A DNA stretch of 8,121 nucleotides from Bifidobacterium breve (GTDB lineage: Bacteria > Actinomycetota > Actinomycetes > Nanopelagicales > Nanopelagicaceae), in contig CAMBGL010000051.1 of assembly GCA_945866155.1 (NCBI GenBank), positions 1-8,121 on the forward strand. Direction: 5' to 3'. Below the pieces are notes generated by a model. The model made no database searches. It was not told the origin of the DNA and saw only the letters and a list, made by a program, of their open reading frames with translations. A program made the translations under genes and the position numbers. Shown piece by piece: positions 1-5,781 of the stretch (position 1 is its first letter; each line of letters starts with the position of its first letter).

Positions 1-510
1 GGCGAGGTAGATACTGTTTATCTAGGAGCATTTAGAAAAGAGGCACTTATTGCAGTGGGTTGTTTCGATGAGAGATTTACGCGTGCACAAGATTGGGAAC
101 TCAATTACAGATTGCGCAGCGCTGGAGGAAAGATTTATTTCGATCCACGACTCGTTGTAACGTATAGACCACGCTCATCTGTGCTTGCACTTGCAAAGCA
201 ATATTTCAATTATGGGCGTTGGCGCAGGGTTGTCTCGCGAACTCATCAAGGAACAATCAATTATCGCTATCTTGCACCACCTATTGCTGTGCTGGGAAGT
301 TCGCTCTCAATTCTGATGAGTTTATTTTTTTCAACAATATTTATAGTTCCATTAGCAATCTATCTATCCTTTATTTTGCTTGCATCATTTCGAATTGCTC
401 GATCTATCGGTGAAATCATCTGCATGCCTCTTATTTTGCTGACGATGCATATTTCATGGGGCATTGGATTCATTACTTCACCTAAATCACTTGCCCCCAA
501 GGCCAAGTAA
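1..510 (+). CDS. Family 2 glycosyltransferase, membrane-anchored, C-terminal part (5' end outside window)
   Basis: The reading frame is open from base 1, so only the last 169 residues are visible. It begins GEVDTVYLGAFRKEAL and continues with GCFDERFTRAQDWELNYRLR, the conserved GT-A family 2 segment in which the acidic pair around DWE is the usual catalytic-base region. The stretch YGRWRR further on resembles the late basic/aromatic motif of processive GT2 enzymes. About residues 92-130 and 135-160 are hydrophobic and give about three membrane segments, ending in TMHISWGIGFITS. This resembles ExoA-like (succinoglycan-type) membrane glycosyltransferases. It presumably adds a sugar to a lipid-linked glycan on the cytoplasmic face. 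The ABC glycan exporter genes 38 bp downstream support this. The donor sugar and product cannot be read from the sequence. The family is secure; the ExoA-like subtype is moderately so. Confidence 0.85.
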   Translation, partial: GEVDTVYLGAFRKEALIAVGCFDERFTRAQDWELNYRLRSAGGKIYFDPRLVVTYRPRSSVLALAKQYFNYGRWRRVVSRTHQGTINYRYLAPPIAVLGSSLSILMSLFFSTIFIVPLAIYLSFILLASFRIARSIGEIICMPLILLTMHISWGIGFITSPKSLAPKAK

Positions 511-535
511 GACATATCTCCATGCCTCGCTGAGG

Positions 536-541
536 TAACCT
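536..541 (+). promoter_or_regulatory. Candidate -10 element (TAACCT) for a leaderless transcript of the ABC permease gene
   Basis: TAACCT fits TANNNT and ends 7 nt before the ATG at 549, which would place the transcription start at or next to the A of the start codon. No -35 match is evident 16-18 bp upstream. GAGG at 532-535 is the only Shine-Dalgarno-like string, but its 13-nt spacing is too long to be convincing. If real, this promoter separates exporter expression from the upstream glycosyltransferase gene. Confidence 0.4.
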
Positions 542-548
542 TTCATCT

Positions 549-1376
549 ATGAGTGCCCCACTTCAAGTCTACGAACCATTCCGGGCAGGCCTTCCCCCGC
601 TAGGTCGCTATTGGAAATCGCTGTGGGCACGTCGAACTTTTATTTCTCAGTACTCAAAATCTGAATTACGAGAACAGCATTTTGATTCAGTCTTTGGGCA
701 ATTATGGTTAGTCCTCAACCCATTGCTGCTCTCCGCTGTCTATTTCCTACTTATTGTCATCATCGGCGGCAGTAGTGATTCAACTCGATACGGCCACCTA
801 ACAGCTAGTTTATTTTTATTTTATTTAGTAAGTAATAGCCTCACAGGTGGCGTCAAATCAGTAACGGCTGGGCAACGTCTAATTCTCAACACCGCATTCC
901 CGCGCATTATGCTTCCGATATCAGCAACAATTATTGCGCTCTTCAAATTCCTACCGACTCTTTTAGTTTTTCTAGTTATGAGAACGATTATTGGACTTCC
1001 CTTTGGATGGGAGATGCTTTGGGCGATTCCTGTATTTTTCATAACCATGCTTTTTGCATTAGGTGTTGCAATCACAATCTCATGTGTGAATGTTTATTTT
1101 CGAGATATAACTAGTTTCTTACCGTATCTGACACGGACGCTGCTCTATCTTTCACCAATTCTTTATGAAGCCTCTAGTCTGTCTCCAAAACTACGTGCAT
1201 TAGAAGTTTTCAATCCACTATTTCCCATCTTAGATTCTTGGTCTAAAGCAGTGGTTCATTCACAAGTACCTGAAACATCGAGCATGCTTCAAGGCCTTGC
1301 TTGGGCTCTGGGAATTTTTCTAGTTGGTACATATTTCTTCCTATCAAGGGAGCGTGAATTTGCCGTCCGTCTCTAA
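549..1376 (+). CDS. ABC-2 type polysaccharide export permease (Wzm/TagG-like)
   Basis: This 275-residue membrane protein has the usual length of Wzm/TagG permeases. The N-terminal cytoplasmic stretch includes SQYSKSELREQHFDSVFGQLW, typical of the family's entry into the first membrane helix. About six hydrophobic helices follow, roughly at residues 52-75, 85-102, 118-145, 155-180, 195-215 and 245-265. The fourth runs into ISCVNVYFRDI, the conserved VxxRDI-type coupling region of ABC-2 glycan exporters. It should form the channel moving a lipid-linked glycan across the cytoplasmic membrane, powered by the ATPase encoded immediately downstream, whose gene overlaps the 3' end. The start is the ATG at 549; no good Shine-Dalgarno sequence precedes it, and a leaderless start is possible. 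The cargo (teichoic acid-like, galactan-like or O-antigen-like) is unknown. Confidence 0.9.
   Translation: MSAPLQVYEPFRAGLPPLGRYWKSLWARRTFISQYSKSELREQHFDSVFGQLWLVLNPLLLSAVYFLLIVIIGGSSDSTRYGHLTASLFLFYLVSNSLTGGVKSVTAGQRLILNTAFPRIMLPISATIIALFKFLPTLLVFLVMRTIIGLPFGWEMLWAIPVFFITMLFALGVAITISCVNVYFRDITSFLPYLTRTLLYLSPILYEASSLSPKLRALEVFNPLFPILDSWSKAVVHSQVPETSSMLQGLAWALGIFLVGTYFFLSREREFAVRL
1347..1352 (+). promoter_or_regulatory. Ribosome binding site AGGGAG, deciding the TTG start of the ATPase gene
   Basis: AGGGAG lies inside the end of the permease gene. It is 7 nt from TTG 1360, a good spacing, but only 1 nt from GTG 1354. This favours TTG 1360 as the start of the ATPase. GTG 1354 could still be used if the ribosome pairs with the AAGG just 5' of it. 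Confidence 0.45.
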
Positions 1377-2154
1377 CACGCCATTGATTACCAATGAAGT
1401 TGCGGTTTCAGTTCGCAATCTTGGTCTTACATATACAACTGCGATAGATCGCAGACCAACTCTCAAGGCGCGACTAAAAAGTCTTGGTGGCAAACAGACA
1501 AGAACTATTCGCGCTCTCGATGATGTAAATCTCGATATTGAGTATGGTCAAGTATTAGGAGTAATTGGTACTAACGGTGCAGGAAAATCTTCCTTGATGC
1601 GCGTTATTGCAGGAATCTTGCCTCCATCTCAAGGACGAGTTGAAGTGTATGGAAGCGTAAGCACTCTGCTGGCACTTGGAGTCGGTTTCAATCCTGCAAT
1701 GTCTGGTCGCGACAACGTACTTCTTGGTGGCCTGGCAGCTGGAATGAGTCGCGATGAGATTGAGCAACATTTTGATGAAATCGCTGATTTTTCTGAATTG
1801 GGAGAAGCGATTGATTCACCAATGCGCAGCTATTCCTCTGGAATGTATGCCCGTCTAGCTTTTTCAGTGGCAGCAACTGTTCGTCCAGATATTCTCATAG
1901 TAGATGAAGCACTGAGTACTGGCGATGCCAAGTTCAAGGAGAAAAGTCTTAACAGAATAAAGGAATTGCGCAGTGAAGATCGTGCACTCATTTTAGTTAG
2001 CCACGCTATGAGAACGCTACGAGAAGTTTGTAATGACATTGCCTGGCTACACAAAGGCAAACTTATTCAACGTGGTGAGCCAAATACTGTAATTGATGCC
2101 TACCAAGAATTTCTTCATCTCGGAAAGAGCGCAGTTGTCGATGAGGATCTCTAA
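1360..2154 (+). CDS. ABC polysaccharide exporter ATPase (Wzt/TagH-like, no C-terminal carbohydrate-binding domain)
   Basis: The protein is a 264-residue nucleotide-binding subunit for the preceding permease. Residue numbers assume the TTG start at 1360; GTG 1354 or TTG 1324 in the same frame are alternatives. Walker A is GTNGAGKSS (70-78), the ABC signature is YSSGMYAR (158-165), Walker B is ILIVDE (178-183), and the switch histidine is H215 in SHAM. GVGFNPAMSGRDN between Walker A and the signature, and the YSSGM form of the signature, are hallmarks of the Wzt/TagH/RfbE branch. The chain ends about 50 residues after the switch histidine. It therefore lacks the extra C-terminal glycan-recognition domain of O9a-type Wzt, so export would not depend on that kind of end-cap recognition. 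Its start overlaps the permease gene by 17 bp, and its end overlaps the SpoIID gene by 14 bp, suggesting translational coupling. Confidence 0.9.
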   Translation: MPSVSNTPLITNEVAVSVRNLGLTYTTAIDRRPTLKARLKSLGGKQTRTIRALDDVNLDIEYGQVLGVIGTNGAGKSSLMRVIAGILPPSQGRVEVYGSVSTLLALGVGFNPAMSGRDNVLLGGLAAGMSRDEIEQHFDEIADFSELGEAIDSPMRSYSSGMYARLAFSVAATVRPDILIVDEALSTGDAKFKEKSLNRIKELRSEDRALILVSHAMRTLREVCNDIAWLHKGKLIQRGEPNTVIDAYQEFLHLGKSAVVDEDL

Positions 2155-3364
2155 GAGCCTTATTGCAATACTTTCTCTTCAGCTCTTTCTTCCGCAAGCC
2201 CACGCAATTGATATTCCAACCTCATTTTCCTTTCGCGGATCTGGTTATGGCCACGGCGTTGGAATGAGTCAAATAGGTGCGCGAGCGATGGCCCTCGCTG
2301 GTCAAACACCTATATCAATCCTTCAGTATTACTACTCGGGCGTTGAAATTGAGTCATTACCTGATACGCAAACAATTCGTGTAAATATCGGTCATTTACT
2401 CAAAAGCATCAAACTCTCTTCTGCTTCTTCTAATTCGACACTAAACGTTTTTACAACAAATGAACAAGCGGTGGCACAAATTCCATTCAAGAGTTCATTT
2501 TCATTCTCTATATCTGGCTCACAGATTTCCCTAACATCGACGACAGGCAAAAAAAGTCAAGTACTTACTCGTAGTCGAGAATTTATAGTTAGATGGAGTG
2601 GCGAGAGTGCAACTGTTTCGGTAACTAATTCCAAAGGAACTTTGAAGTATAGATACGGCCAGATTCAATTAAAATCAGTACGTACCAAAGATGGCAAATA
2701 TTTTATAGAAGCCACAAACTCATTACGTCTTCACGATGAATACCTCTATGGAATTGGAGAAGTCCCATCCTCTTGGCCTGCGGCAGCGCTACAAGCACAA
2801 GTAATCGCCTCACGAACATATGCGCTGAGCAAAATTGGAACAATAAAGAGCTCCTGTGATTGCAATTTATATGACTCAATTTCTGACCAAAGTTTTATCG
2901 GGTTTGCAAAAGAGAGCGAGCCGTTTTATGGAAAATTTTGGAAAGAAGCAGTAGATGCAACTATGTCTAGTGATTCAACAGGAATTGCAGTAACGATGAA
3001 GGGCCTACCTATAAATGCCTATTTCTCATCATCTAGTGGTGGCCAAACAGAGTCGGCCATCAATGCTTGGGGGAGTGATCGATTATTTGCATTGAGTGTT
3101 CCAGATTCGGCTAGCGTCGATATTGCACTCAACCCTCGCTATGCAAAATGGGATCGCACAGTTTCTCAAGAGATAGTTGCCGCTGCATTTCTACTTCCCG
3201 ATATTGCAATATTGGAAATTGTGAATAGAAATTCAACTGGAACGGTTGCGATGATAAGAGCTATATCGAGTGCAGGTGTCGAAGTTATTTTGCGCGGAGA
3301 AACTTTTAGAAGTCGAACAAAGATTCCATCTGCTTGGTTTGAATTAGTCAGCGTGCAGAACTGA
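2141..3364 (+). CDS. Secreted SpoIID/LytB domain protein
   Basis: This 407-residue exported protein has a signal peptide at residues 1-22 (basic MRISK, hydrophobic core, AHA before the likely cleavage). The mature part opens with GYGHGVGMSQIGARA (35-49) and ILQYYYSG, a block that sits near the C-terminus in classical SpoIID. The core domain follows: EYLYG then EVPSSWPAAALQAQ (E207 aligns with the catalytic Glu of the SpoIID EMPASWP motif), SRTYAL, CDCNLYD, and SSSSGGQTESAINAWGS near residues 296-312. SpoIID enzymes are lytic transglycosylases acting on peptidoglycan, with activity best shown on denuded glycan; LytB-type relatives enhance amidases. Activity here is inferred from the retained glutamate. 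The ATG at 2141 is chosen because it precedes a clean signal peptide; longer in-frame starts would spoil it. The gene starts inside the exporter ATPase gene, linking it to surface-glycan assembly. The 3' end overlaps dapD on the other strand. Confidence 0.85.
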   Translation: MRISKSLIAILSLQLFLPQAHAIDIPTSFSFRGSGYGHGVGMSQIGARAMALAGQTPISILQYYYSGVEIESLPDTQTIRVNIGHLLKSIKLSSASSNSTLNVFTTNEQAVAQIPFKSSFSFSISGSQISLTSTTGKKSQVLTRSREFIVRWSGESATVSVTNSKGTLKYRYGQIQLKSVRTKDGKYFIEATNSLRLHDEYLYGIGEVPSSWPAAALQAQVIASRTYALSKIGTIKSSCDCNLYDSISDQSFIGFAKESEPFYGKFWKEAVDATMSSDSTGIAVTMKGLPINAYFSSSSGGQTESAINAWGSDRLFALSVPDSASVDIALNPRYAKWDRTVSQEIVAAAFLLPDIAILEIVNRNSTGTVAMIRAISSAGVEVILRGETFRSRTKIPSAWFELVSVQN

Positions 3365-4258
3365 GTTAAGTCCACCCCAAGAACCGGTGCGCATAATTAC
3401 TTCTAAGCAGCCATCTTGAGAGTTTCGGCGAAACAATAAATTATTAGCACCAGAGAGAGTTCCAGCTTTTACAATCTCGCCATCAGGAAGTCGAACTTTT
3501 GCTGCAGCAGTGATGTATGTGCCTGCTTCGATAACGCAATTTTCGCCGAGTGAAATTCCAAGCCCTGAGTTAGCCCCAAGTAAACATTTCTTTCCAATTG
3601 AAATTACTTGTTTTCCACCACCACTAAGAGTGCCCATGATCGATGCACCGCCGCCGATATCGCTTCCATCATCGACAATAACGCCAGCAGAAATGCGTCC
3701 TTCAACCATGGATGTACCTAGAGTTCCTGCATTGAAGTTTACAAATCCTTCATGCATCACAGTTGTACCATGTGCAAGATGTGCGCCGAGTCGAACCCGA
3801 TCAGCATCGGCAATTCGCACACCACTTGGAATTACGTAATCAACCATGCGTGGAAATTTATCGATTCCAAATACATTCACATTGCCGTATGCAGCTTTGA
3901 GTTTCGCGCGAGTTAGTTCAAAACCATCCACTGCGCACGGACCATAAGAAGTCCACACAACATTGTTGAGAATTCCAAATATTCCATCGAGGTTAAGACC
4001 ATGAGGTTTTACAAGGCGATGTGAGAGTAAATGGAGTCGAAGATAGGCATCACTGACAGAAGTTGGCGCTTTATCTAAATTAATCTCAATACTTACAAGT
4101 TCTTTTGAAACTCCGCGAATCGCATCAATACCAACTAAGGCTTGTAGATCCGAAGGAACTGCTGGTAGCCCACCAAGAGTTGGTTGAGGAAACCATGTAT
4201 CGAGAACGACTCCGCCGGCGATTGTCGCTATTCCGTGACCAGATGCTTGCGTACTCAT
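3344..4258 (-). CDS. dapD: 2,3,4,5-tetrahydropyridine-2,6-dicarboxylate N-succinyltransferase
   Basis: The 304-residue enzyme belongs to the actinobacterial DapD branch; the M. tuberculosis enzyme (Rv1201c) has about 317 residues. It transfers succinyl from succinyl-CoA to tetrahydrodipicolinate in the succinylase route to meso-diaminopimelate and lysine, supplying peptidoglycan crosslinks. The N-terminal domain (about 1-120) includes LVGIDAIRGVSKELVSIE. The left-handed beta-helix of hexapeptide repeats spans about 140-265 and holds the diagnostic FNAGTLGTSMVEGRIS and GGGASIMGTLSGGG (202-215). E186 in MVEGR corresponds to the glutamate discussed as catalytic in the mycobacterial enzyme. The ATG at 4258 has no Shine-Dalgarno sequence and a TAGGCT hexamer 6 nt upstream. 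dapE and other dap genes are not present. The gene diverges from the LOG gene, as in mycobacteria, and its last 21 bp overlap the convergent SpoIID gene. Confidence 0.96.
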   Translation of the reverse strand: MSTQASGHGIATIAGGVVLDTWFPQPTLGGLPAVPSDLQALVGIDAIRGVSKELVSIEINLDKAPTSVSDAYLRLHLLSHRLVKPHGLNLDGIFGILNNVVWTSYGPCAVDGFELTRAKLKAAYGNVNVFGIDKFPRMVDYVIPSGVRIADADRVRLGAHLAHGTTVMHEGFVNFNAGTLGTSMVEGRISAGVIVDDGSDIGGGASIMGTLSGGGKQVISIGKKCLLGANSGLGISLGENCVIEAGTYITAAAKVRLPDGEIVKAGTLSGANNLLFRRNSQDGCLEVIMRTGSWGGLNSVLHAD

Positions 4259-4264
4259 AAGCCA

Positions 4265-4270
4265 AGCCTA
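4265..4270 (-). promoter_or_regulatory. Candidate -10 element (TAGGCT) for a leaderless dapD transcript
   Basis: On the minus strand TAGGCT ends 6 nt before the dapD ATG, so transcription would start at or near the A of the start codon. No Shine-Dalgarno sequence is present. The corresponding -35 position (about 4288-4293) lies over the start codon of the divergent LOG gene and shows no consensus. Confidence 0.4.
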
Positions 4271-4275
4271 ACCCC

Positions 4276-4281
4276 TATTCT
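4276..4281 (+). promoter_or_regulatory. Candidate -10 element (TATTCT) for a leaderless transcript of the LOG gene
   Basis: TATTCT ends 7 nt before the ATG at 4289 within a pyrimidine-rich stretch that contains no Shine-Dalgarno sequence. It is 5 bp from the oppositely oriented dapD hexamer. The expected -35 zone (about 4253-4258) falls on the dapD start codon and has no consensus match. Confidence 0.45.
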
Positions 4282-4288
4282 TCTTCTC

Positions 4289-4819
4289 ATGCGTATCGCC
4301 GTCTTTTGCTCCTCATCACCGACTATCGACAAGAAATATGTCGAGCTGGCACATGAACTCGGCAAGGCTATCGGTGAAAAAAATTGGGAACTCGTCACAG
4401 GTGGTGGCCATATTTCAATGATGGGCGCAGTCGCGCGCGGTGCTCGGGAATATTCAGGAAAAACTATTGGTGTAATCCCGCAAGCACTAGTGGATATTGA
4501 ATTTGCTGATCGCGATAGCGATGAACTCCACATTGTGGAAACAATGGGTGAGCGCAAGGCCATGATTACAGATATTTCGCAAGCCTTTATTACTTTGCCA
4601 GGCGGGGCTGGCACCCTTGAAGAATTCTTTGAAATTTGGGTTGGCCGATATCTGAAATTCCATAATAAGCCAGTAATTATTTTGGATCCCTATGGCTTGT
4701 ATTCACCGCTACATGAACTGATCCTCCATCTTGAATCAGAAAACTTTATAAAGCCTGGAATGCGTGAACTCGTTACATGGTGCACAACAGTTGAGCAAGC
4801 CATAACAGCGTGTGCGTAA
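4289..4819 (+). CDS. LOG family protein (TIGR00730), probable cytokinin riboside 5'-monophosphate phosphoribohydrolase-like
   Basis: The protein has 176 residues. It opens with the Rossmann-like strand MRIAVFCSSS, followed by GGGHISMMG (38-46), the GERK segment (87-90) and the diagnostic PGGAGTLEE motif (104-112) that forms the nucleotide-binding and catalytic site in the family. Characterised LOG enzymes hydrolyse the N-glycosidic bond of (cytokinin) nucleoside 5'-monophosphates to release the base; the mycobacterial relative is Rv1205. In a free-living bacterium the natural substrate may be another nucleotide, and lysine decarboxylase, an old annotation for this family, should not be assumed. 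The ATG at 4289 is chosen because the conserved domain begins there; an in-frame extension back to 4184 would run through dapD and is not family-like. The stop codon directly abuts the ATG of the SRPBCC gene. Confidence 0.9.
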   Translation: MRIAVFCSSSPTIDKKYVELAHELGKAIGEKNWELVTGGGHISMMGAVARGAREYSGKTIGVIPQALVDIEFADRDSDELHIVETMGERKAMITDISQAFITLPGGAGTLEEFFEIWVGRYLKFHNKPVIILDPYGLYSPLHELILHLESENFIKPGMRELVTWCTTVEQAITACA

Positions 4820-5275
4820 ATGAATAACTCAATAGCAATAACGGTCAAACTTCCTGTATCAATCGATAGAGCATGGGCATCAATTCAAGATTGGGAATCT
4901 CAAAGTAAGTGGATGTTGCTCACTAAAGTCTGGGTCACTTCTGAAATCAGAGAAGGTATCGGCACTGAGATTGAAGCATTCACCGGACTAATTCCGAGTA
5001 AGAAATTTTTTGGGATATTGGATTCAATGCGCGTTACGCAATGGAATCCACCGTACTCTTGTGAAGTTTTACATACTGGAAAAATAATTAAGGGAACAGG
5101 TCTATTTCGACTTGAGAAAATCAGTGATAAAGAAACATATTTCCATTGGTCAGAGATTGTGATTGCACCGCGAGCGCTCTTCTTGCTCACCCTTCCAGGC
5201 TTGTATCTCGGCGTAAGAATCTCTTTGAGCAGGTTTGCACGAGCCCTTGTAGGAACTGGCACACCAGGCGAGTAA
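4820..5275 (+). CDS. SRPBCC (START/Bet v1-like) family protein
   Basis: The protein has 151 residues and no signal peptide. The N-terminus IAITVKLPVSIDRAWASIQDWESQSKW matches the usual first strand and helix of polyketide cyclase/SRPBCC proteins (beta strand, xxVWxxIxDw, then W). GTEIEAFTGL, a later strand FRLEKI, and the long C-terminal helix SLSRFARALVG complete the helix-grip fold. These proteins bind hydrophobic ligands or serve as cyclases or hydrolases. No catalytic signature is visible, so the function is unknown. Its ATG follows the stop of the LOG gene with no intervening base (TAAATG) and has no Shine-Dalgarno sequence, so it is probably translated by coupling. That close link suggests co-expression and perhaps a related small-molecule role, but this is inference only. 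Confidence 0.75.
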   Translation: MNNSIAITVKLPVSIDRAWASIQDWESQSKWMLLTKVWVTSEIREGIGTEIEAFTGLIPSKKFFGILDSMRVTQWNPPYSCEVLHTGKIIKGTGLFRLEKISDKETYFHWSEIVIAPRALFLLTLPGLYLGVRISLSRFARALVGTGTPGE

Positions 5276-5278
5276 TCT
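5273..5278 (+). promoter_or_regulatory. Candidate -10 element (TAATCT) for a leaderless transcript of the sigma region 4 gene
   Basis: TAATCT includes the stop codon of the SRPBCC gene and ends 8 nt before the ATG at 5287. No good Shine-Dalgarno sequence precedes that ATG. TTGTAG at 5247-5252 resembles a -35 element but is 20 bp away, longer than ideal. Reinitiation after the SRPBCC gene, 11 bp upstream, is the alternative. Confidence 0.35.
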
Positions 5279-5286
5279 CATCCATT

Positions 5287-5478
5287 ATGAGTGAGCCCCA
5301 AAGCGTTGCGCAGGCACTTGCCTCGTTACCCGAAGAGGAGCGCTTCATTTTGACTATGCATTTTATGAAGTCAATGTCGGCACAAGAGATCGCCTCCATG
5401 CTTGGAGTACCAGAGCGCTCTGTTAGCGCCCTCATAATCAGCGGTAAAGCGCGAATTCACCTCATTCTTGGCCTTTAG
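5287..5478 (+). CDS. Small sigma-70 region 4-like helix-turn-helix protein (orphan)
   Basis: The product is only 63 residues. It reads like sigma region 4 and little else: VAQALASLPEEERFIL (7-22) matches the region 4 lead-in ALxxLPxxxRxxL, followed by MSAQEIASMLGVPERSVSAL (30-49), the LSxxEIAxxLGVPxxTVxSR helix-turn-helix, and GKARIHL as the final helix. There is no region 2 or anti-sigma domain, so it cannot be a conventional sigma factor. It could be a small DNA-binding regulator, a partner of core RNA polymerase, or a remnant of an ECF sigma gene. The frame is intact and the helix-turn-helix residues are kept, which argues against decay. The ATG at 5287 is chosen because upstream in-frame codons lie inside the SRPBCC gene and look random. 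A 113-bp spacer separates it from the DUF3117 gene. Confidence 0.75.
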   Translation: MSEPQSVAQALASLPEEERFILTMHFMKSMSAQEIASMLGVPERSVSALIISGKARIHLILGL

Positions 5479-5591
5479 TCGCGCACGATTTCGCGCAAGT
5501 GCGCTTTATGCGAGATACTTCTCCTCTTATACCCATGCTTGCTACGTAGCGCTTCTGAGTGCGCGATGTGAGCCAACTAAGGAGTGACCCG
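5479..5591. other. 113-bp spacer before the DUF3117 gene, with three copies of TCGCGCA
   Basis: This is the largest non-coding stretch in the window. The 7-mer TCGCGCA occurs at 5479-5485 and 5491-5497, and in inverted orientation (TGCGCGA) at 5560-5566. AGTGCGC also occurs twice (5498-5504, 5558-5564). GCGCAC (5481-5486) could pair with GTGCGC (5499-5504), and GAGA (5512-5515) with TCTC (5520-5523). A weak promoter guess is TTTATG (5505-5510), then 17 bp, then TATACC (5528-5533), giving a leader of roughly 50 nt. No known riboswitch or RNA is recognised. The region most likely holds the promoter and control sites for the DUF3117 gene. Confidence 0.45.
5579..5584 (+). promoter_or_regulatory. 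Strong ribosome binding site AAGGAG of the DUF3117 gene
   Basis: AAGGAG lies 7 nt before the ATG at 5592 and is the only textbook Shine-Dalgarno sequence in the window. It fixes the start at 5592 rather than the in-frame ATG at 5559, which lies upstream of the site and would add 11 residues unlike the family. Confidence 0.85.
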
Positions 5592-5771
5592 ATGGCTGCC
5601 ATGAAACCCCGCACCGGCGATGGACCCATGGAAGTTACAAAAGAGGCTCGCTCCCTTGTCATGCGAATTCCATTAGAAGGTGGCGGACGTTTAGTTGTAG
5701 AAATGAATGCCGAAGAGGCAAATAATCTCAGCGCAGCGCTACATGCAGCTGTTTCACTCATCAAAAAATAG
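5592..5771 (+). CDS. DUF3117 domain protein
   Basis: This 59-residue protein matches the highly conserved actinobacterial DUF3117 family almost throughout: MAAMKPRTGDGPMEVTKE at 1-18, then the strand pair LVMRIPLEGGGRLVVEM (22-38) and a C-terminal helix EEANNLSAALHAAVSLI. Family members are usually about 55-75 residues (Rv1211 in M. tuberculosis), so it is full length. The function is unknown. The fold looks like a small beta-hairpin plus helix, soluble, with no signal or metal motif. The ATG at 5592 is set by the AAGGAG site and by the family's standard MAAMKPRTGDGP start. It has its own leader, unlike its neighbours, and lies 18 bp upstream of pepA. Strong conservation in a very compact genome implies an important housekeeping role. 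Confidence 0.95.
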   Translation: MAAMKPRTGDGPMEVTKEARSLVMRIPLEGGGRLVVEMNAEEANNLSAALHAAVSLIKK

Positions 5772-5775
5772 AGCT

Positions 5776-5781
5776 TAGTTT
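5776..5781 (+). promoter_or_regulatory. Candidate promoter for pepA: -10 TAGTTT with possible -35 TTCACT
   Basis: TAGTTT ends 8 nt before the pepA ATG at 5790, and TTCACT at 5753-5758 (4 of 6 matches to TTGACA) lies 17 bp upstream of it. The 18-bp gap after the DUF3117 gene contains no Shine-Dalgarno sequence, so leaderless initiation is the most economical reading. Readthrough from the DUF3117 gene is also possible. Confidence 0.45.

Noticed and set aside
2093..2140. N-terminal extension of the SpoIID protein by 16 residues
   Set aside because: It would place charged residues ahead of a normal signal peptide that starts well at 2141, and would lie within ATPase coding sequence.
3510..3839. 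Plus-strand open frame of 109 residues inside dapD
   Set aside because: It is antisense to the DapD beta-helix region; its Pro/Ser/Thr-rich composition is what the repeat-coding strand produces in reverse.
4184..4288. N-terminal extension of the LOG protein by 35 residues
   Set aside because: It would run antisense through the dapD start; the family begins at MRIAVFCSSS, and the candidate -10 lies inside the proposed extension.
4255..4614. Minus-strand open frame of 119 residues opposite the LOG gene
   Set aside because: It is a shadow of conserved LOG motifs, without a start signal or recognisable domain.
5481..5504. GCGCAC...GTGCGC hairpin as an intrinsic terminator after the sigma region 4 gene
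   Set aside because: Only six pairs with a 12-nt loop and a three-T tail; too weak to call, and the same bases are part of the repeat cluster.
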